Positions 1 to 12,929 of a stretch of 64,000 nt of DNA are shown here, one piece after another; position 1 is the first letter of the stretch, and every line of letters starts with the position of its first letter. Origin of the DNA: Linanthus parryae. Lineage: Eukaryota; Streptophyta; Magnoliopsida; Ericales; Polemoniaceae. A model generated the notes under the pieces. The model searched no databases. It was not told where the DNA came from and saw only the letters and a program-made list of their open reading frames with translations. Both the position numbers and the translations under genes were made by a program. The DNA is taken from contig JALGPY010000010.1 of NCBI GenBank assembly GCA_023055425.1, positions 17,209,363-17,273,362 on the forward strand, in the 5' to 3' direction.

Positions 1-2
1 GG

Positions 3-2661
3 ATTGCCCAGCAAACGAGGATTGAGACGGAGTCGGCCGCGCAGCCAAGTAGAGCTCCCTTGATCAAAAGAAACTCTTTTCCGTTTCGCCCCAATTGCAT
101 TCTCAGCGAGTCTGAGTATGGTTGCTACTCACTGTTGGATCGCGAGAACCACTTGTGTCCTGATGTCATTCTGAAGGAGAAGATCGCCGCAATTAAGAAG
201 GGCGATACGCATGTCGTCAGATATAGCAAGGCATTTGCTGAGGTAAGCAATTTCTCCGCGTGCGTTAAGCCTTTTGATTTTCTTATGCTGATGCCTTCAT
301 TCTGTACTGTTTGCTGTAGTGTCATGTGTGGAGATTCGCATTTGGTGATCGCTCCAAATCATTGGTTAACACCATTGTTTCCACCAGAAGACAAAAGCAC
401 TCGTTCCGGCTAGCATGGAGGATGGACCCTGAGGTCGAAACAAAGATTCGCGCAGTCATGAATGCTTTTGCTGACTCGCTGATAGACAATGCTCCGGCTC
501 TGTCTCCTCCTGGAGATGACCCGTCCCCTCCAGCGACTGCGGCACCGAGAGTGAAGAGACCTAGGCAAAAGGGAATTATGATTTCTTCCCCTAGAAGTGC
601 TCCAGCTTCTCCTCTAGTGAGGTCCCTTTCTATCAAGGACAAAGGCAAAGGTCGCATGCCCAGCAAGGTGCGAAAAGAGCTCGCAGTTGAGTCTTTTGTT
701 CCATTCAACCAAGAGGAAGAGGAAGAGAGGCAGGAGCCCCAAGAAAGCGATGAAGAAGAAGAAGCAACAGTTGTGATGCATGAGGAAGAATCAGGAGGTA
801 ACTTCGTTGCATTTCCTCTCCCATTATCTTAACTTCCTTGCACTTCTTTTCTTAAACCAATCATATCTTCTCAGATGATGATGATGATGATGAGACCATT
901 GGTGGCCTTTTGGCCAAGAGATAAAAGAGAGATACCCATTCTGGCATTCCAGACGATCCCATAAGCGAGGACATTCTTGCCGAGTCCAGGAAGACGGCCG
1001 CGGAGGCTGCTGAAAGAAGGAGACAGCGGGAAGAGGAGGAGCTCGAGCGTGTGAGACAGCGGAACCTCGAAGAGCAGCATGTTGACGACTTAGTGCGTCC
1101 AGCTAGCGAGGAAGATGAGATTCCCGAAGAAGTGGTTCCCCAGGCAGAGGAAGAAGATGCGGTTCCGGAAGAGGATGCAGCAGCGCTGGAGCAAGTTCAA
1201 GCGGACTTTGAGGAAATCGCAGGAGGCGATAAAGGTGAGATCTTCAATCTCGCAGTAACTTATAGAGATGTTATTGTGGGTGCGTTAAAGCATGGTGTGT
1301 CAAAGACTGACATCCGCCGTTGGCTAGTAGACAAGTGCGGAGAACCTTCAGGTAAATATTTAAGCGATATGCGTGTGCTAGACCTGAGCAACTTGAAACA
1401 GGATCATGACTGGTTTCTTCGCATCCCAGGTCACGCTCCTTTTAAAGACTTGCTTAGTGAGGAGACACTAATAGGACATGGTTCCACATCCTTAGTGTAT
1501 GATGGAGATACCTCAATCCCACCTTCGCGTGGAGGTGCTTACTCTTAGCTTTAGTAAAGATAGCAAAATAACTTATAGCGCAAGTTACCTCATATCATCG
1601 CATTTAATGTTGCAGGTCATGCTGAGGAACCTGTGCTGGAGCAGGGAAGTCAGCCTTCTGCGTCCTATGTTCCGATTCCGAGCTCCCATACCGAGAAGCC
1701 TGTCGCAGCTGCTGAACATGCAAGTGAGCCTCTCGAGGATATCATCGAACTTTCCGATGATGCTGAAGCAGATGCTGTGCTGATGGATGAAGATGTCCAT
1801 ACTGGTGCTGAGGAAGTAAGGACAAGTGCTGCTAATGCTTTCGCATCTGAGAGCGTCCCTCGCCAAGTGACTTCGGCTGTCCCTTCGCCTCCGGCGATGA
1901 CTGAGCCAGAGGCACCTATTCCTGCGTGGAGCTTTTGGGGCTCGCAGGTTGGGAATGCAGTCGCAGCTGGTGCGGCCTACAGTCTTCCTCCTGACTACGA
2001 GAGATTGGAGCTCGCAGCTGATAGGAGAGCTATGGAGCGGGGACAGTCTTCGACCACCCCGGCAGCGCGCATTCCTTCTCTTCATGAGATTCTGGAAGGA
2101 ACTGGTAAGCAGAGCTTTACTGTTCGCATTTTACATTATTTTCTTGCGAGTTTGACATCATAACTTAGTTTTGACGTCTCTTCAGGTTTGAAGCAAACCG
2201 ATGTAGACTGGGTGGTTCGAATGCGCCTCACCTACCCCCAATCGTTTGTGAGATCTCTGGAGATAGGGCCCTTCGACAGGAGGCTGTTTCTTACTGAAGC
2301 CATTTGGATTTTGGAGCAGCTGTCTGCGGCTACGCCTGCGACCATTTCTGTCCAGAGTGCTGAATTGCTATGTGGCATGTGCCAAAATATCCTGACCAAA
2401 GTCCAGGGCAGACTGGGTTTCAAGTTTCTTATGAACAGAGTCACGCTGATTCGCGCAGCCGTAACTTTGAAACTCGGCCACCAGAATCTCGCAGCTGAGA
2501 AGCAGAAGGTGGAGCAGCAAAAGCTAAAGGTTGATGAAGCTCTGAAGCTCTATCATGAGATGAATGCCAGGTGCGAGCTATTGAAGCAAGAGGTGGAACA
2601 AGTAGAGAAGCTGAGCCATCAGTTCGAGCCCCAAGAATCCTTGATCAAGAATTTGCTTTGA
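3..2661 (+). CDS. Antisense extra ORF of the gypsy element, C-terminal part, five exons
   Basis: A spliced frame stays open through five exons: <3-242, 320-797, 953-1234, 1616-2104 and 2186-2661 (TGA at 2659). All introns have GT-AG ends; the first is phase 0 and the other three are phase 1. The roughly 654 residues visible comprise a basic start, an acidic Glu/Asp-rich middle (exons 2-4), a conserved-looking stretch in exon 5 beginning LKQTDVDWVVRMRLTYPQ, and a Lys/Gln/Glu-rich probable coiled coil at the C terminus (about 2485-2640). The N terminus is off the left edge. I infer that it continues a plant-mobile-domain protein, because the related element at 45746-50392 has such a domain in the same antisense position. 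An alternative exon 3 start at 875 would give an Asp run and then a stop at 920-923. It could also be a host gene next to the element. Function unknown. Confidence 0.5.
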
Positions 2662-3269
2662 CTTTTCAAATTTTGAAAAATAGCAAGAAAATAGCTGAAA
2701 CATTAATGTAATGTTTGAAACATTAATGTAATGTTGCTAGGGTTTCTCCCCCTTTTTTTAACAACAAGAATGAATTTGCCCGTTTTGCCCTTTCCCGGGA
2801 TTTGATAGGATATCTCTGTGCATATCCAATTATGACATCAGCAATTGATACTCTGCTTGATTTTCGCGCTAATTTCTCGGCAGATAAGCACGCTTTCGTT
2901 GGGAAGTCCATCCGAATCATGACCATCCGTCATTTCTTAGGATACGCAACTGAATCGTCGTAGCCTTTAGTAGGGTAATTGATTGTTACCGCTTTTCAAG
3001 GCGTATGTGATTGAACTTACCCTCTTTTCGAATTCTGCTGACTCATCTTTGGCAACTGAAGAGTTTCCACAGGGTCTATATAAACCTTGTCTTTGCTATT
3101 TGGGTTCTTCATCCCAAAAAATGTGCTTTGCCGAAAGTCCTTACGACTGCTGGCTTCAACGCTTGTTTTTCGTTGATTCATGGCAACTTCAAGTTGTGAA
3201 TCCTGAGTTTGCGCTTTGTGCTGTAGAAATAGTTTCCAAGATCCGCTTTATGAGGCTTATTGTTCTTTA
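2662..3269. other. Non-coding sequence between antisense ORF and Helitron
   Basis: No supported gene. A direct repeat lies just past the ORF stop: GAAACATTAATGTAATGTT appears twice in tandem at about 2698-2734. The sequence is presumed to be the 3' untranslated part of the antisense ORF and gypsy spacer, running up to the A at 3269 that precedes the Helitron 5' TC. Confidence 0.4.
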
Positions 3270-3420
3270 TCTTACTACCTATATAAAAGAAGTTACAGCC
3301 ACTTTACGTGGCAGTGGTGGTCCAATCATGTGCTGCCAATTCGGACCAAGTGCCAGCGAAATGCCTACGTAATTGTGACGTGTAGAAAAGGTCGGTTATG
3401 CCCTTGCTGACGTGGAACAG
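3270..3420 (+). other. Proposed Helitron 5' end
   Basis: A TC dinucleotide after an A starts TCTTACTACCTATATAAAAG, followed by GCCAC...GTGGC-type sequence and a stretch resembling 'aaatgcctac...ggttatgccctt', a style common in the 5' ends of plant Helitrons. Similar blocks recur at 13082-13195 and 13558-13680. Confidence 0.45.
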
Positions 3421-5845
3421 GTAGATTGTGGTTGAAGGGCGTTGTGGTCATTTTGGATCTTCTTTGCCTGGTTTGATATCACGAGGCTTCTGAGAGAAGC
3501 CAGCTTCAACCAGAAGCTTCGTTCTTCTCTCTCATCTCTCTCTGCTCTCTCTTCTACGGCACCCGTAGCTCTCTCCCATCTCTCTGTCACTCCTCTTCTC
3601 TCATCGTCTGGCCGTCGAAGAAGACGAAGGTGATGGGCGTGGTTCAGGTGGTCGCCGGAGATGAAGGTGGCCCATAGCCTCTAGCCGGTGCCCTAGAGGC
3701 TTCTGTTCTTCTTCTTCTTCTTTCTCCACCGCCGACGGTGAACCCTCGCACTTGCATGCCGCTTTCTTCGATTCGTCTTCGTTTGTCACAAAGGTATACA
3801 CTTTTCTCTCTATCCGTCTGGATTCAGTCCATTTGTTTGCAATCAAACTGCAATCAAACACTATGGGGGCACATATTGGTCGCTTGTAACTAGGGTTTGC
3901 GAAGATTGGGGGCAATCTGGCCTTGAATTTGCATCAGCAACACCAACAACAAGGCCCCGTCAATTTCTCTTCTTCCTCCCCAACAACGTAGTCTCTCTCT
4001 GTGTTGTGATTCTGCATTCAATTCACTTGATAGCTTCATTGGGGATTTTGACCATGATATGAATTTGCTCTGTTGCCTGAATTTTTCTGTTTTAGGGTTT
4101 GATTGTGGTTGGTGGGAGTCTGATTTGTGGAAATGTCTCTCCTCTGCTTGTGGGTTTCTGTTATGATAGACTTTGCCGGTTCAGCATCTACATACAGTAT
4201 ATCCACTTCATAATTCAATACAGGACATTGTTCTTGATCAATTCTTAGGATCCTTTATTGATTGGATTTCGCCTCCTTTTTTTGCTCGCTCTTGGAGGTA
4301 GTTGTTGACCTGTTTTTAGCGGTGGCTGAGGTTTGAATTAGGATTTATGAAGCAACTGCCAGATTAGCCTTAGGCAGGTTGCCCTGTTTATGCCATTACT
4401 GAGAATCTTCTTTGTCTCATGAATGATCACTCTAGAAAAAATTAATGTGGTTGGTAGGATACATGTATAACTCAAATTTTTAATCATCTGATAAGGATTG
4501 AATAGGTTACTATATGAATAGGTTATCTTCTTACTTTCATGTTCTCATGTATTAAGCTACTATATAGGTCTATTGACTCTATTCTCTATGGTCCAAGTCA
4601 CTGGTGGTATGGAGTCTCCAGGCTCTTACATCTCACAAATTTTTGTCTTCGCCACATGCTTATGGGTTTATTTTAGAGTTTAGACCATTCCGAAATGGGG
4701 AATTTGTTTTTACAATCCTCATTTACAGTTAAGAAGTTGGGATATGTCTGTAGCTACTCAAAAACCCCACCCACTGTATCTGATCCAGAAACCTTAGTGA
4801 CTTACTCGCCTAATATCGCAATACCATATTATTTCTAGAAATTAATTAGTGCTGCTACTGGGGATTGAAACTATAATCTGCGCATAAGAAGTGAAATATT
4901 TTTGTAACCGAGTATGCAGTTGAGACTAATTGTTAGTAACCTGGTAACATACTTAATCAGGACTTGTTTGCCTATTATAATTTGTACTTCTGGTTTCCTA
5001 AAAAAATGTGTATGCGTGTAAAGGATTGAATATACTCCTGTTTCTGTGTTTCGGAACAGGCAAATGGAAGAATGCACGACAGTAAGACAATGAACGCACC
5101 ACACAAACAAGATATAATTTATGGCCACACATCAGATTAGGCGACTTTGGCTGGTTGGTATGGGTTATCAAGGTAAGAACTTCCACGGTCAAGAGGAATC
5201 ATAGCCACCACTAAGTTTCTTATATTTTCTACATCTCTTTTATGCTCTTATAATTCCATCACTTTTTCTATTAACCAGACTTGGATTGTACGAATCAAAT
5301 GTAGTTTTTCTGGTTCAATAAATCGTGTCCCAAAGCCAGAAAGACCTCACATTTGCATCTCAACTAAGAGATGGCTGTTGGTGTGTATAGTCCTATTGAA
5401 AAATTTAGGGTCGTAATGGAATAACCATGGGAGGGCGTATATCATGAATTGGATACTTTAGATGGTATTGTGGAATAGCAGATCCGTATAAGGACATTGG
5501 AGAATGGCGGCTACAGAATCATATTCTTGATTAAACTTCAGGAGATATTGTGAATGTAGTTGATTAAAGTGAGACTGGATTACTGCCTCTTGAACATTAT
5601 CCAGTCTTCTAGGACACCTTTGTTGTTTTATTTATAGTTTTTCTGGTAGGATTATTGGGTAATACGGACTCCTTGAAATTCTGTGATTTACATGGTAGCA
5701 CAAGTACACTTTTGAGATAATAAGATGAGAGTTAGCTCAGTCGCCAGTGAACTTGTCAGTTAGAAGTTAGAACCCCAACCATATATAGATTCACAGTGCA
5801 TTCTATTTCTGGAGAATTACTGATGCTTTTGCGATATTCTTCCAG
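3421..5845 (+). other. Captured 5' UTR-like and intron-like sequence
   Basis: No coding exon is supported. 3510-3620 is strongly CT-rich (repeated TCTCTC), like a plant 5' leader, and a possible donor ACAAAG/GTATAC lies near 3794. A short exon-like block at 5061-5171 sits between an acceptor (GGAACAG) and a donor (AAG/GTAAGA) but carries stops. The rest is AT-rich, intron-like DNA upstream of the H+-ATPase fragment. A weak tRNA/SINE-like stretch lies at 5733-5776. Confidence 0.35.
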
Positions 5846-7386
5846 GAAGTCCCAGAAAAATCAAAGGAAAGCGCTGGGGGGGCCTGGAGATTTTGCGGGT
5901 TGTTGCCTTTGTTTGATCCTCCTAGACCTGATAACGCTGATACAATTAGCAGAGTACTTAACCTTGGGGTTTGTGTGAAGGTTATTACAGGTAATCAAGA
6001 AACTGATTTTTCTTAGCCTTTTTTTTTTCCTTATCCTGCCGAACACATCTCCAGAAGTACCTACATCCGTTGGAACCTCTCAAGAGCGATCAACTGGGAA
6101 TGCATTTTTACATCTTCATTTTTACGATTTCGTAGTTATAGAATGTAATGCCTTTTCACATCTTCATTTTTACGATTTCATAGTAAAATGTATTCTTCTT
6201 TCGCCGTGTCCTGGTGCATGTGATCAACGGGTAGGTCGAGGGCTTGGCATGGGTGATGTTATGTATCCTTGTTCATCCTTACCGAGTCATGAAAGAGATG
6301 AAAACATAATTCACCCGGAAGATGAGCTTATTGAAAAAACATATATTTTTGCCGGTGCATCTCCATTTTTTTTTTATATCTATAACTATTTCCTGGAGTG
6401 AATCATTCTAATCATGGTAACTACGTCAGTGTCCTATTATTGTGCTTCTTTCCATGATGATTCAGAACACAAGTACGAGATTGTGAAGATTCTACAAGAG
6501 AGAAGGCACGTCGTTGGTCTAATTGGAGGTGGTGCAGATGATGTACCAGCTCTAAAGAGCGCAGATATCGGAATAGCAGTTGCGGGTGCCACAGATGCTG
6601 CAAGGAATGCTGCTGATATCTTGTTGTCAAAGCCAGGCTTAAGTCTGATGGTAAGTGCTATTTTAACCAACCATGATATCTTCCAAAGAATGAACAGTTA
6701 CAGAGTTGAGTCCTCCTATCAATTCCTTACCTTGAAACATACTAATAAATAAGGTTTCATATGACCTTTTTATCTGGGGATGTGCAGATATACGTGGTGT
6801 CCGTAACTATTAAATTTGTGGTAAGTTTCTTTTCTCTCTCTCTCTCTTTTTTTTTTTTTTTTTTTTTTCTTGACTGGGGGCACTTATTAACCAGTCGACT
6901 TGGAGCGTTCTCATCATGTTCTTCTTGCAGCTTGGTTTTATGCACCTGGCATTGATATGGGAATATGACTTTCCGCCATTTATGGTTCTCGTAATAGCAA
7001 TACTGAATGATGGTTCGTCTCAATTCCCATTTATGTTTAAGAATTGACTTGACACAGTAGTATAGTATTTCGACATGGAATTAAATTAGGCTAAATGCAT
7101 ACTAACACATTAGGTAAAAACAATGAAAGATTCTGTTTGTGCATTCGGTTATTCTGCAAGAAAATGTTGGGAATTGTAGTTAAGGTAAAATGCATGCTAA
7201 CGTACTTATGTTCATTTGGAGACAGGAGTGATCCTGACTATTTCCACTGACCTGGTGAAGCCATCCGCGAAACCTAATAGTTGGAAGCTTAGCAAAATTT
7301 TGGCAACTGGCATTGTCATTGTCACTTATCTTGCTTTTGTTACCGTCTTCTTTTACTGGGTTGCTGTTGAAACTACTTTATTTGAG
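5846..7386 (+). pseudogene. Plasma-membrane H+-ATPase (P-type) gene fragment
   Basis: Exon-like blocks match the second half of plant P3A proton pumps. 5846-5990 reads [16 protein letters not shown] and on to [11 protein letters not shown] and VITGNQ. About 6216-6368 has RGLGMGDVMYP and DELIEKT. 6466-6700 has [32 protein letters not shown] and FQRMNSY. 6788-6820 reads IYVVSVTIKFV. 6931-7012 reads PPFMVLVIAILNDG. 7226-7386 reads VKPSAKPNSWKL. The hinge motif GDGVND, needed for Mg-ATP binding, is changed to GGGADD. The block after VITGNQ runs into a stop, part of the LAIGKETG region is missing, and the exon with the phosphorylated Asp (DKTGT) is absent. The block is therefore a dead fragment of about 350 residues against about 950 in the family. 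Intron positions are kept, so it derives from genomic DNA, as expected for Helitron capture. Confidence 0.8.
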
Positions 7387-7493
7387 GTACCAGAAACAAC
7401 AAGAAAGAATTTTAGTAGTGTATTTGTTTCATATTCTATTGAGAAATGTCTTACTAATTTTCCAAGCTGATCATATGATTTCTAATATCATAG

Positions 7494-8122
7494 CGTCTAC
7501 TCAATGCCGCATTGCAGAAGGGCCTAGCGGTGGGGCAAGCACCAGTAGTGCAACCTGAAAAAGCGGAGTTGCAGAAGGGACTGAATGGGGAAGGATACAC
7601 GAAGGACTTGCCGAGGTAATTCTTCTTGTTTGAAGCCTTGGTTTTCAATCTCAGCCAGGTCTGATCTTGACGAACTACAGTAAATCTATCACTCTCTCTA
7701 AGAATCTCACAGTGATTTGTTGTGTTGTTTCCATATTGAAACATCTGAATGTTCTTCTGGGTTATTGATTACTGAAAGAGTTTCTTAGTTGTAACAAATC
7801 TTTTATAGATTATGATTTTAAGATATAGGTGTTTAATAGAAAAGCATATTTTAGGTCCGTTGCTCTCGTGAAAACGTGAATAATAGTGCTCGACCCTTGT
7901 ATGAGTTTCAAACTCCCCTGAATGCTCTTTCAAGGCACCTTGTCATATTTTACGGTATTTACTTTTCATAATTAGTTGCATACCAAAAACATTGAATGGT
8001 AAACTAATGACAAACTGTTGTTGCGATTTGAACCCAGGAAACCAATTGAGGTAGACGAAGTAGAGACTAGACGAAGCAGAGACGGGGGAAGCCGCCTACA
8101 GTTCAGGCAAGCCAACACATGA
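7494..8122 (+). pseudogene. Two exons of an unrecognised gene, with stop codon
   Basis: Exon 7494-7615 follows an acceptor (ATATCATAG) and ends at CCGAG/GTAATT. Exon 8038-8122 follows AACCCAG. Joined in phase they stay open for about 68 codons, from RLLNAALQKGLAVGQAP to a TGA at 8120, with a charged, Lys/Glu/Arg-rich tail (KPIEVDEVETRRSRDGGSR). They follow the H+-ATPase fragment but do not match the next part of that pump, so they may come from another captured gene or a fused C terminus. A further open block at 8276-8405 (acceptor ACAG, donor CAG/GTATAA) could belong to the same gene. I do not recognise the protein. Confidence 0.4.
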
Positions 8123-10720
8123 GCATCTGTACCACCTGGTTTGTAATCTGAATTTGTTGTTAACTAAAGGTGTCTCTTGTTTTCTTCACGATAATTGGCT
8201 CTCTTTCATCTGATTATGAGTCGGTAATCGTGGATGTGCTAATTATATAATTTCACTTCATCTCAATCTTACAGTTCATATGTCCATTCAAAAAGAGAGA
8301 TCACGGTCTTTGGAAACTTCAGCAGGCAAGAACTCTGTACTGGAGGCACCATATCTGACGCTACTGCAAAATTTGCACATCCGATGCAGAAACCTTCCGT
8401 GCAGGTATAAATGATTATCATTTCCCTGTTTGGGTTCTAAGTTCATCATGTTAGGACCGTTAGTATTACTGTTTGCGGCTTCAGCTATTAAAGTTTAATC
8501 GCTTGATAGTTTAACTGTTTTCATTAGGTTTTTGAGACATGAGTAAGTTGAACAATACTGGATATTCTATCTGGATTGTTTCATGATAATCGATAATGAA
8601 AATTCTTCTACAAAGGCTTTAATATCTTGAGCTAACTAAGACTAAAAGAGCTACCGTGAAAATTGGGGTTTTGGGTCTTTTGCTGAGTTCCCTTGCACAA
8701 AATCTGACACACTTCGTGCATTTTATTGTATCAATGATTTTTTTCTGTTGCCCGTAGCAGTTTTCCCGTGAAAATTGGGTGCGTTGGTCTTCCTTGTCAT
8801 ATTTCTTGGATCTAAAGTAATTACAAAGGCATAATAGGCAATATTCAAGAATGAAAGACTCCCTAAGTTTTACTTCGTAATTCCATGATTCCAGTTCTCG
8901 CGTCATGAACCAGAAGGCGCGGGGTATATTAGTCTCATGCTGCTCTTCGGCTTCCTAAGGACGCCCACAGTGTGACTATAGTTGTATGTCTGTTCTCATA
9001 TAACAACAGGTGATAATTTTGACCTTCAATTCCTATAGTCTATAGATAATCAAATGAAAAAAATTGTGCCAATCTCTCCCGGGGTAGACTAGGTGCTTTT
9101 AAGGTTACTATCACCACTATGAGATCATCCCCTTACACTGATGCTGTATGATGCTCTCATTTGCATTCATTGTGTGCTTTAAAAAAAATGTTTTTCTTGG
9201 TGATTTAAAAAAAAAGAAGTTATTCGTACCTTATTGTTTTCACGAGTTTTTGTATTGGTACGATGAGGTTAATTGATGTCAGTTAGACCAAGTAAGTTCT
9301 TTCAGAGACCACATATATTGAAGCTGAAACTTGTTAACTAACTCCTTAGAGCGTAATAATTTCTTCCTAGAGACTCACCATGAGGTTACGGTGTTCCATA
9401 TTTGGCCTTAAAGTCAACTTATTTCATAATAGTTCAGAAATTTCGCTAACACTTCAAAACTATTTTAGCCCGTGATTTATGTTTGCTGTGTTAAAAACTA
9501 TTGCCAGAACAAGTTTTCGAGATCTATTGAGAAAAAAAACAATTAATGGCCGGAGGATTGAGTTTTTGTGCATGGAGCTTCACATGAAAGACACTTCTTG
9601 TGGAGCAAGTTCTCTAAATACTATCTCTTATAGTTGCTTGGGAATTTCTCTTCCTCTCTATTGCAAGTGTCTAATTTTTTTCCGTGGTTTAGGTTATCGG
9701 ATGGCAGCCGAATGTACTCGTAACACCTTCTTGCTGAAGGTCATGGACAACAAGGATGACCCTGGTACTGCTCTTAGTTCCTCCTATTAATACATCTGTA
9801 TTTACTGGGTTGATTTACTGGATCCATGCAGTGTCTTATTCAAATGACTACATCTATCATATTAGGCCCTGCTTTCCTTACCTAAATCTAGGTGACCTTT
9901 CATCTTTGTTTAGAAAAAGAAAGGAAATGTTGTTTACTTCGTGCATATTAAGTTTTCTACAAAGTTTCAGTTGCCTATTTAGAAAAAAAAAGGCGTTTAG
10001 GTAATTTCTATTTTACCTCCTAAAAAGTACTAAGAAAGTAGAAAAAATTTAAAGTTAGAAAAAACTAACTTTTTTTAGCCTTATAAAAGGGTTAAAAAGT
10101 TATCGAACAGAATTTCTAACAAAATAACCTAATTTGAAATTAAGGGTAAGTTTAGTTTTTCGTTTTGGTTCAAGCCTTTCAGGAAATTTTCTCAAGAATT
10201 GAGATTTTGTGGGAAAAATGGCAACTATTATAGGCGATTTCATCGAAAGCTGCGCCATTCTCAATTTCAACATGTAATCAGCCGAGTAATCATAACACAA
10301 ATGAAAATTTCAGATTATGATGTAGTGATTATAGTCAAATACTTTGGAATGTTGGTATGAAGGTTGACAGTTAAAAATGGTGCAAAGAACATTATAACTA
10401 GAAGTAGGAGGAAGTATAAGGTTAATGATGGCAAAGAAGTGATCACACTCTGGCTAGGAAAGCCATTATCTACTGAGTGTCTCAGGGACAAGCATTTTGG
10501 AATTTTGCAGCAACGGTTCGACCCACAATGGTATATACAGGAAGTTTGTCGAGGTCATAAGCTATTGGTTCAAAACTATAAGGCCGCTTCTTTCGAATAA
10601 TTTCACAATCGCAATTTGTTTGGTCAATCCTCCGTCTTTACAGGGTTTTGCGGTTCGATTGATCAGTTCATTTGTTTTCACTTATTTAGGCAGCTGTTGA
10701 CTGGTAGTCCTTGTATGCAG
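8123..10720 (+). other. Helitron interior, intron-like, no assigned gene
   Basis: AT-rich with short poly-A and poly-T runs. Possible exon-like pieces at 8276-8405 and 9691-9763 (between TTTAG and CTG/GTACTG) are not recognisable. 10030-10140 is very rich in AAA and TTT. The stretch before 10720 probably is intron of the telomere-binding-protein fragment that follows. Confidence 0.35.
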
Positions 10721-10999
10721 GTTGGCGTCCAGTACAGTTCTGTATTCAGGGTTCTCTAATGCTTCAAGTGATCGTCGTCCAGTTGCTAATGTGGAGAACA
10801 AGTTGGAGGTCAACAAAGAATTGGCATACTGCCAAGCCCTGGTTCCCGTACCCCCAATAAATCCGGATGCATTTGCATTGCTTCCAGTGAACCAAAAATC
10901 TAAGCGGTGTGAACTTGCACACCGTAGAACTCGAAGACCCTTTTCTGTCACAGAGGTAGAAGCACTTGTTGAAGCTGTTGAGAAACTCGGAACTGGAAG
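10721..10999 (+). pseudogene. Telomere-repeat-binding protein (TRP/TRFL type) exon fragment
   Basis: An exon between acceptor TATGCAG and donor GGAAG/GTGTGC encodes LLPVNQKSKRCELAHRRTRR followed by PFSVTEVEALVEAVEKLGTG. This is the start of the C-terminal Myb-type (telobox) domain of plant double-stranded telomere-repeat-binding proteins. It breaks at the usual exon junction just before the Trp-Arg-Asp continuation. The rest of the Myb domain (helices 2 and 3 with the VDLKDKW motif) does not follow in any frame I can read, and the 5' ubiquitin-like region is not seen. It is a captured single exon, with no chance of making a DNA-binding protein by itself. It has the same orientation as the other captured pieces. 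Confidence 0.7.
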
Positions 11000-12929
11000 G
11001 TGTGCTAATATAACTATTGTTTGCATGTGTTAGGCAAATATATGTCGATGCTATGCTTTCGCCTTCCAGGAGCCTCCACCCACAGACGTAGGGCTGTCGT
11101 TCCAGATAATCAATTCACACCTAACTGCAAAGGGTGGTGTGGTAAACATCTATACCTATGCACTCTTTAAATTATGCCAGGTTTGCACAAATAGCGTTAA
11201 TCGACAATTATAACTTTTATCTGCTACAGAATGTACCTGTCCGATTCGCACGGGAGTACATGACAAACACACCAAACCACCTAATACAGAGGACAACATG
11301 AAATGGGAATTTCGATGCACCTTCCCATGCAGCAACGACTCGAGCAGACGCCGCATCTGTTGGTATCAAACACATGGGAATTGCTGTGCACAACAAATGC
11401 CATATGAATTGTTTGACCCCACAACATTCAGAGTCACCGTGTTTCGTTCATAGGCTTCACAGGAAAGGGAGTTCCAGATATATACATGTGCTTTACTATT
11501 AATGTCTACGCTCCTCTGTTTATCGTATTGTTTTGCGGAACCAACACTTGGCGGATCCATCACCACAACAATATTTTTGTAACATTTGGATTCCTTAGCT
11601 TCCTGCTTTGATATCATTTATGTTATATCATTCCCTGATATGCTTTGCCAGCAGAAATCACAAGAACATGAACTCTGCCCCATCTTCACTTCACTGAAAA
11701 ATTACTCCGAATTTCGACTACGCAGGTCGTTGCAAAGCAACCGCGCTCAAGAAATAGGACGGTATTCCTCATACTTCCTCTTCCTTTCTACTGTTTCGTG
11801 TTACATTGTGCAGTGCTGAATGATAGTGGTAACTCATACATTAGCTCTTCCGGTTCATTGCTCTGCGCTCTAATTGTCTAATTACTGAACTCTGCTCTAA
11901 TTATAACAAACCAAAACTTTTGTTAAGTCACACTTATGTCGGTCATCTAAAAAAAAAATTAAAATTTCTATTACTAAATTTCGTGTGACCAGATGTTATA
12001 TTATGTGTGGTGTCTAGATTGGGGTTCGATTGTTTGGTTTCAGGCCATTGCAGCCGCAAATTCCCATCAAGGTAATTTGTTTGTTCTGCTTTAATTACAG
12101 TAAATGATATGAATTTGAATGTTCTTCAGATACAAAGTTTCGATTTTTGAGGTCTCAGTTTGTTCCATCTTCTTCGGTCTCTTTCAATATCAATTTCTGG
12201 GTTTCAAATTCTATATGCACGTGATTCTGTAACATATTTGGTATGCATATGAATACTGTACAAATTGAGCACCTTTTGGCCGGGTTCTGAGCTCAAACAC
12301 CAGTTCACAAAGCCTAAGTTTCCATTTAGTTTGTATGAGAAAGGTTGTGAAAGTAATACTGATCAAGTAATTTAGGCCATCTCCAGGTACCACCCAGGCA
12401 CTGGTATATGTCCAACTGCGACGGGGTGATATGCAATCCTTTTCTGCTCTGGTTTGTTGGTCTGTGCGAAGGTGGAAATTTAGACCATCTGACTTAACGG
12501 GTGGTGAAGAATCACTGTAGTTGATTCTAGCTTTTGGGATTAGCACTCGATAATTCTGAATATGAATTATTCAGAATTAGACTATGGTTAGTGAAGGTTT
12601 AGAGTTGCTTGCTTATTTCTTGGGTTGGCTGCTGATATGCTTGATCTACTGCATGCTTTAACCTCTTCCGTAAAATGGATTTGTTGTTTTGTAAGTACTG
12701 CGCCCTCATTTTAGCTAACACTTGCTTACCTTGGTAGAGTCATTGTGTGCCTTACAGTATGTTACACTTCACATTTCGTGTCCTACTGTGTGGTTTACTT
12801 GTATTTAAATACGACTGCATCTTTTCGTTGTTGGGATACTTAAGCTTCTTGTGCAAGGCCATAGAAGACCAGGTACCGATACTACTTAGGGAGTAGAAGA
12901 ACTAATCTAAGTTTGCTGAGTACTTGCTG
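11000..12929 (+). other. Helitron interior, no assigned gene
   Basis: No coding region is supported. Stop codons are frequent in all frames. Short exon-like signals occur but no protein family is recognisable. Confidence 0.35.

Noticed and set aside
5733..5776. tRNA or SINE-like stretch (TAGCTCAGTCG ... TTAGAACCCC)
   Set aside because: The A box is only approximate, the B box is poor, no cloverleaf can be folded, and no A-tail is visible.
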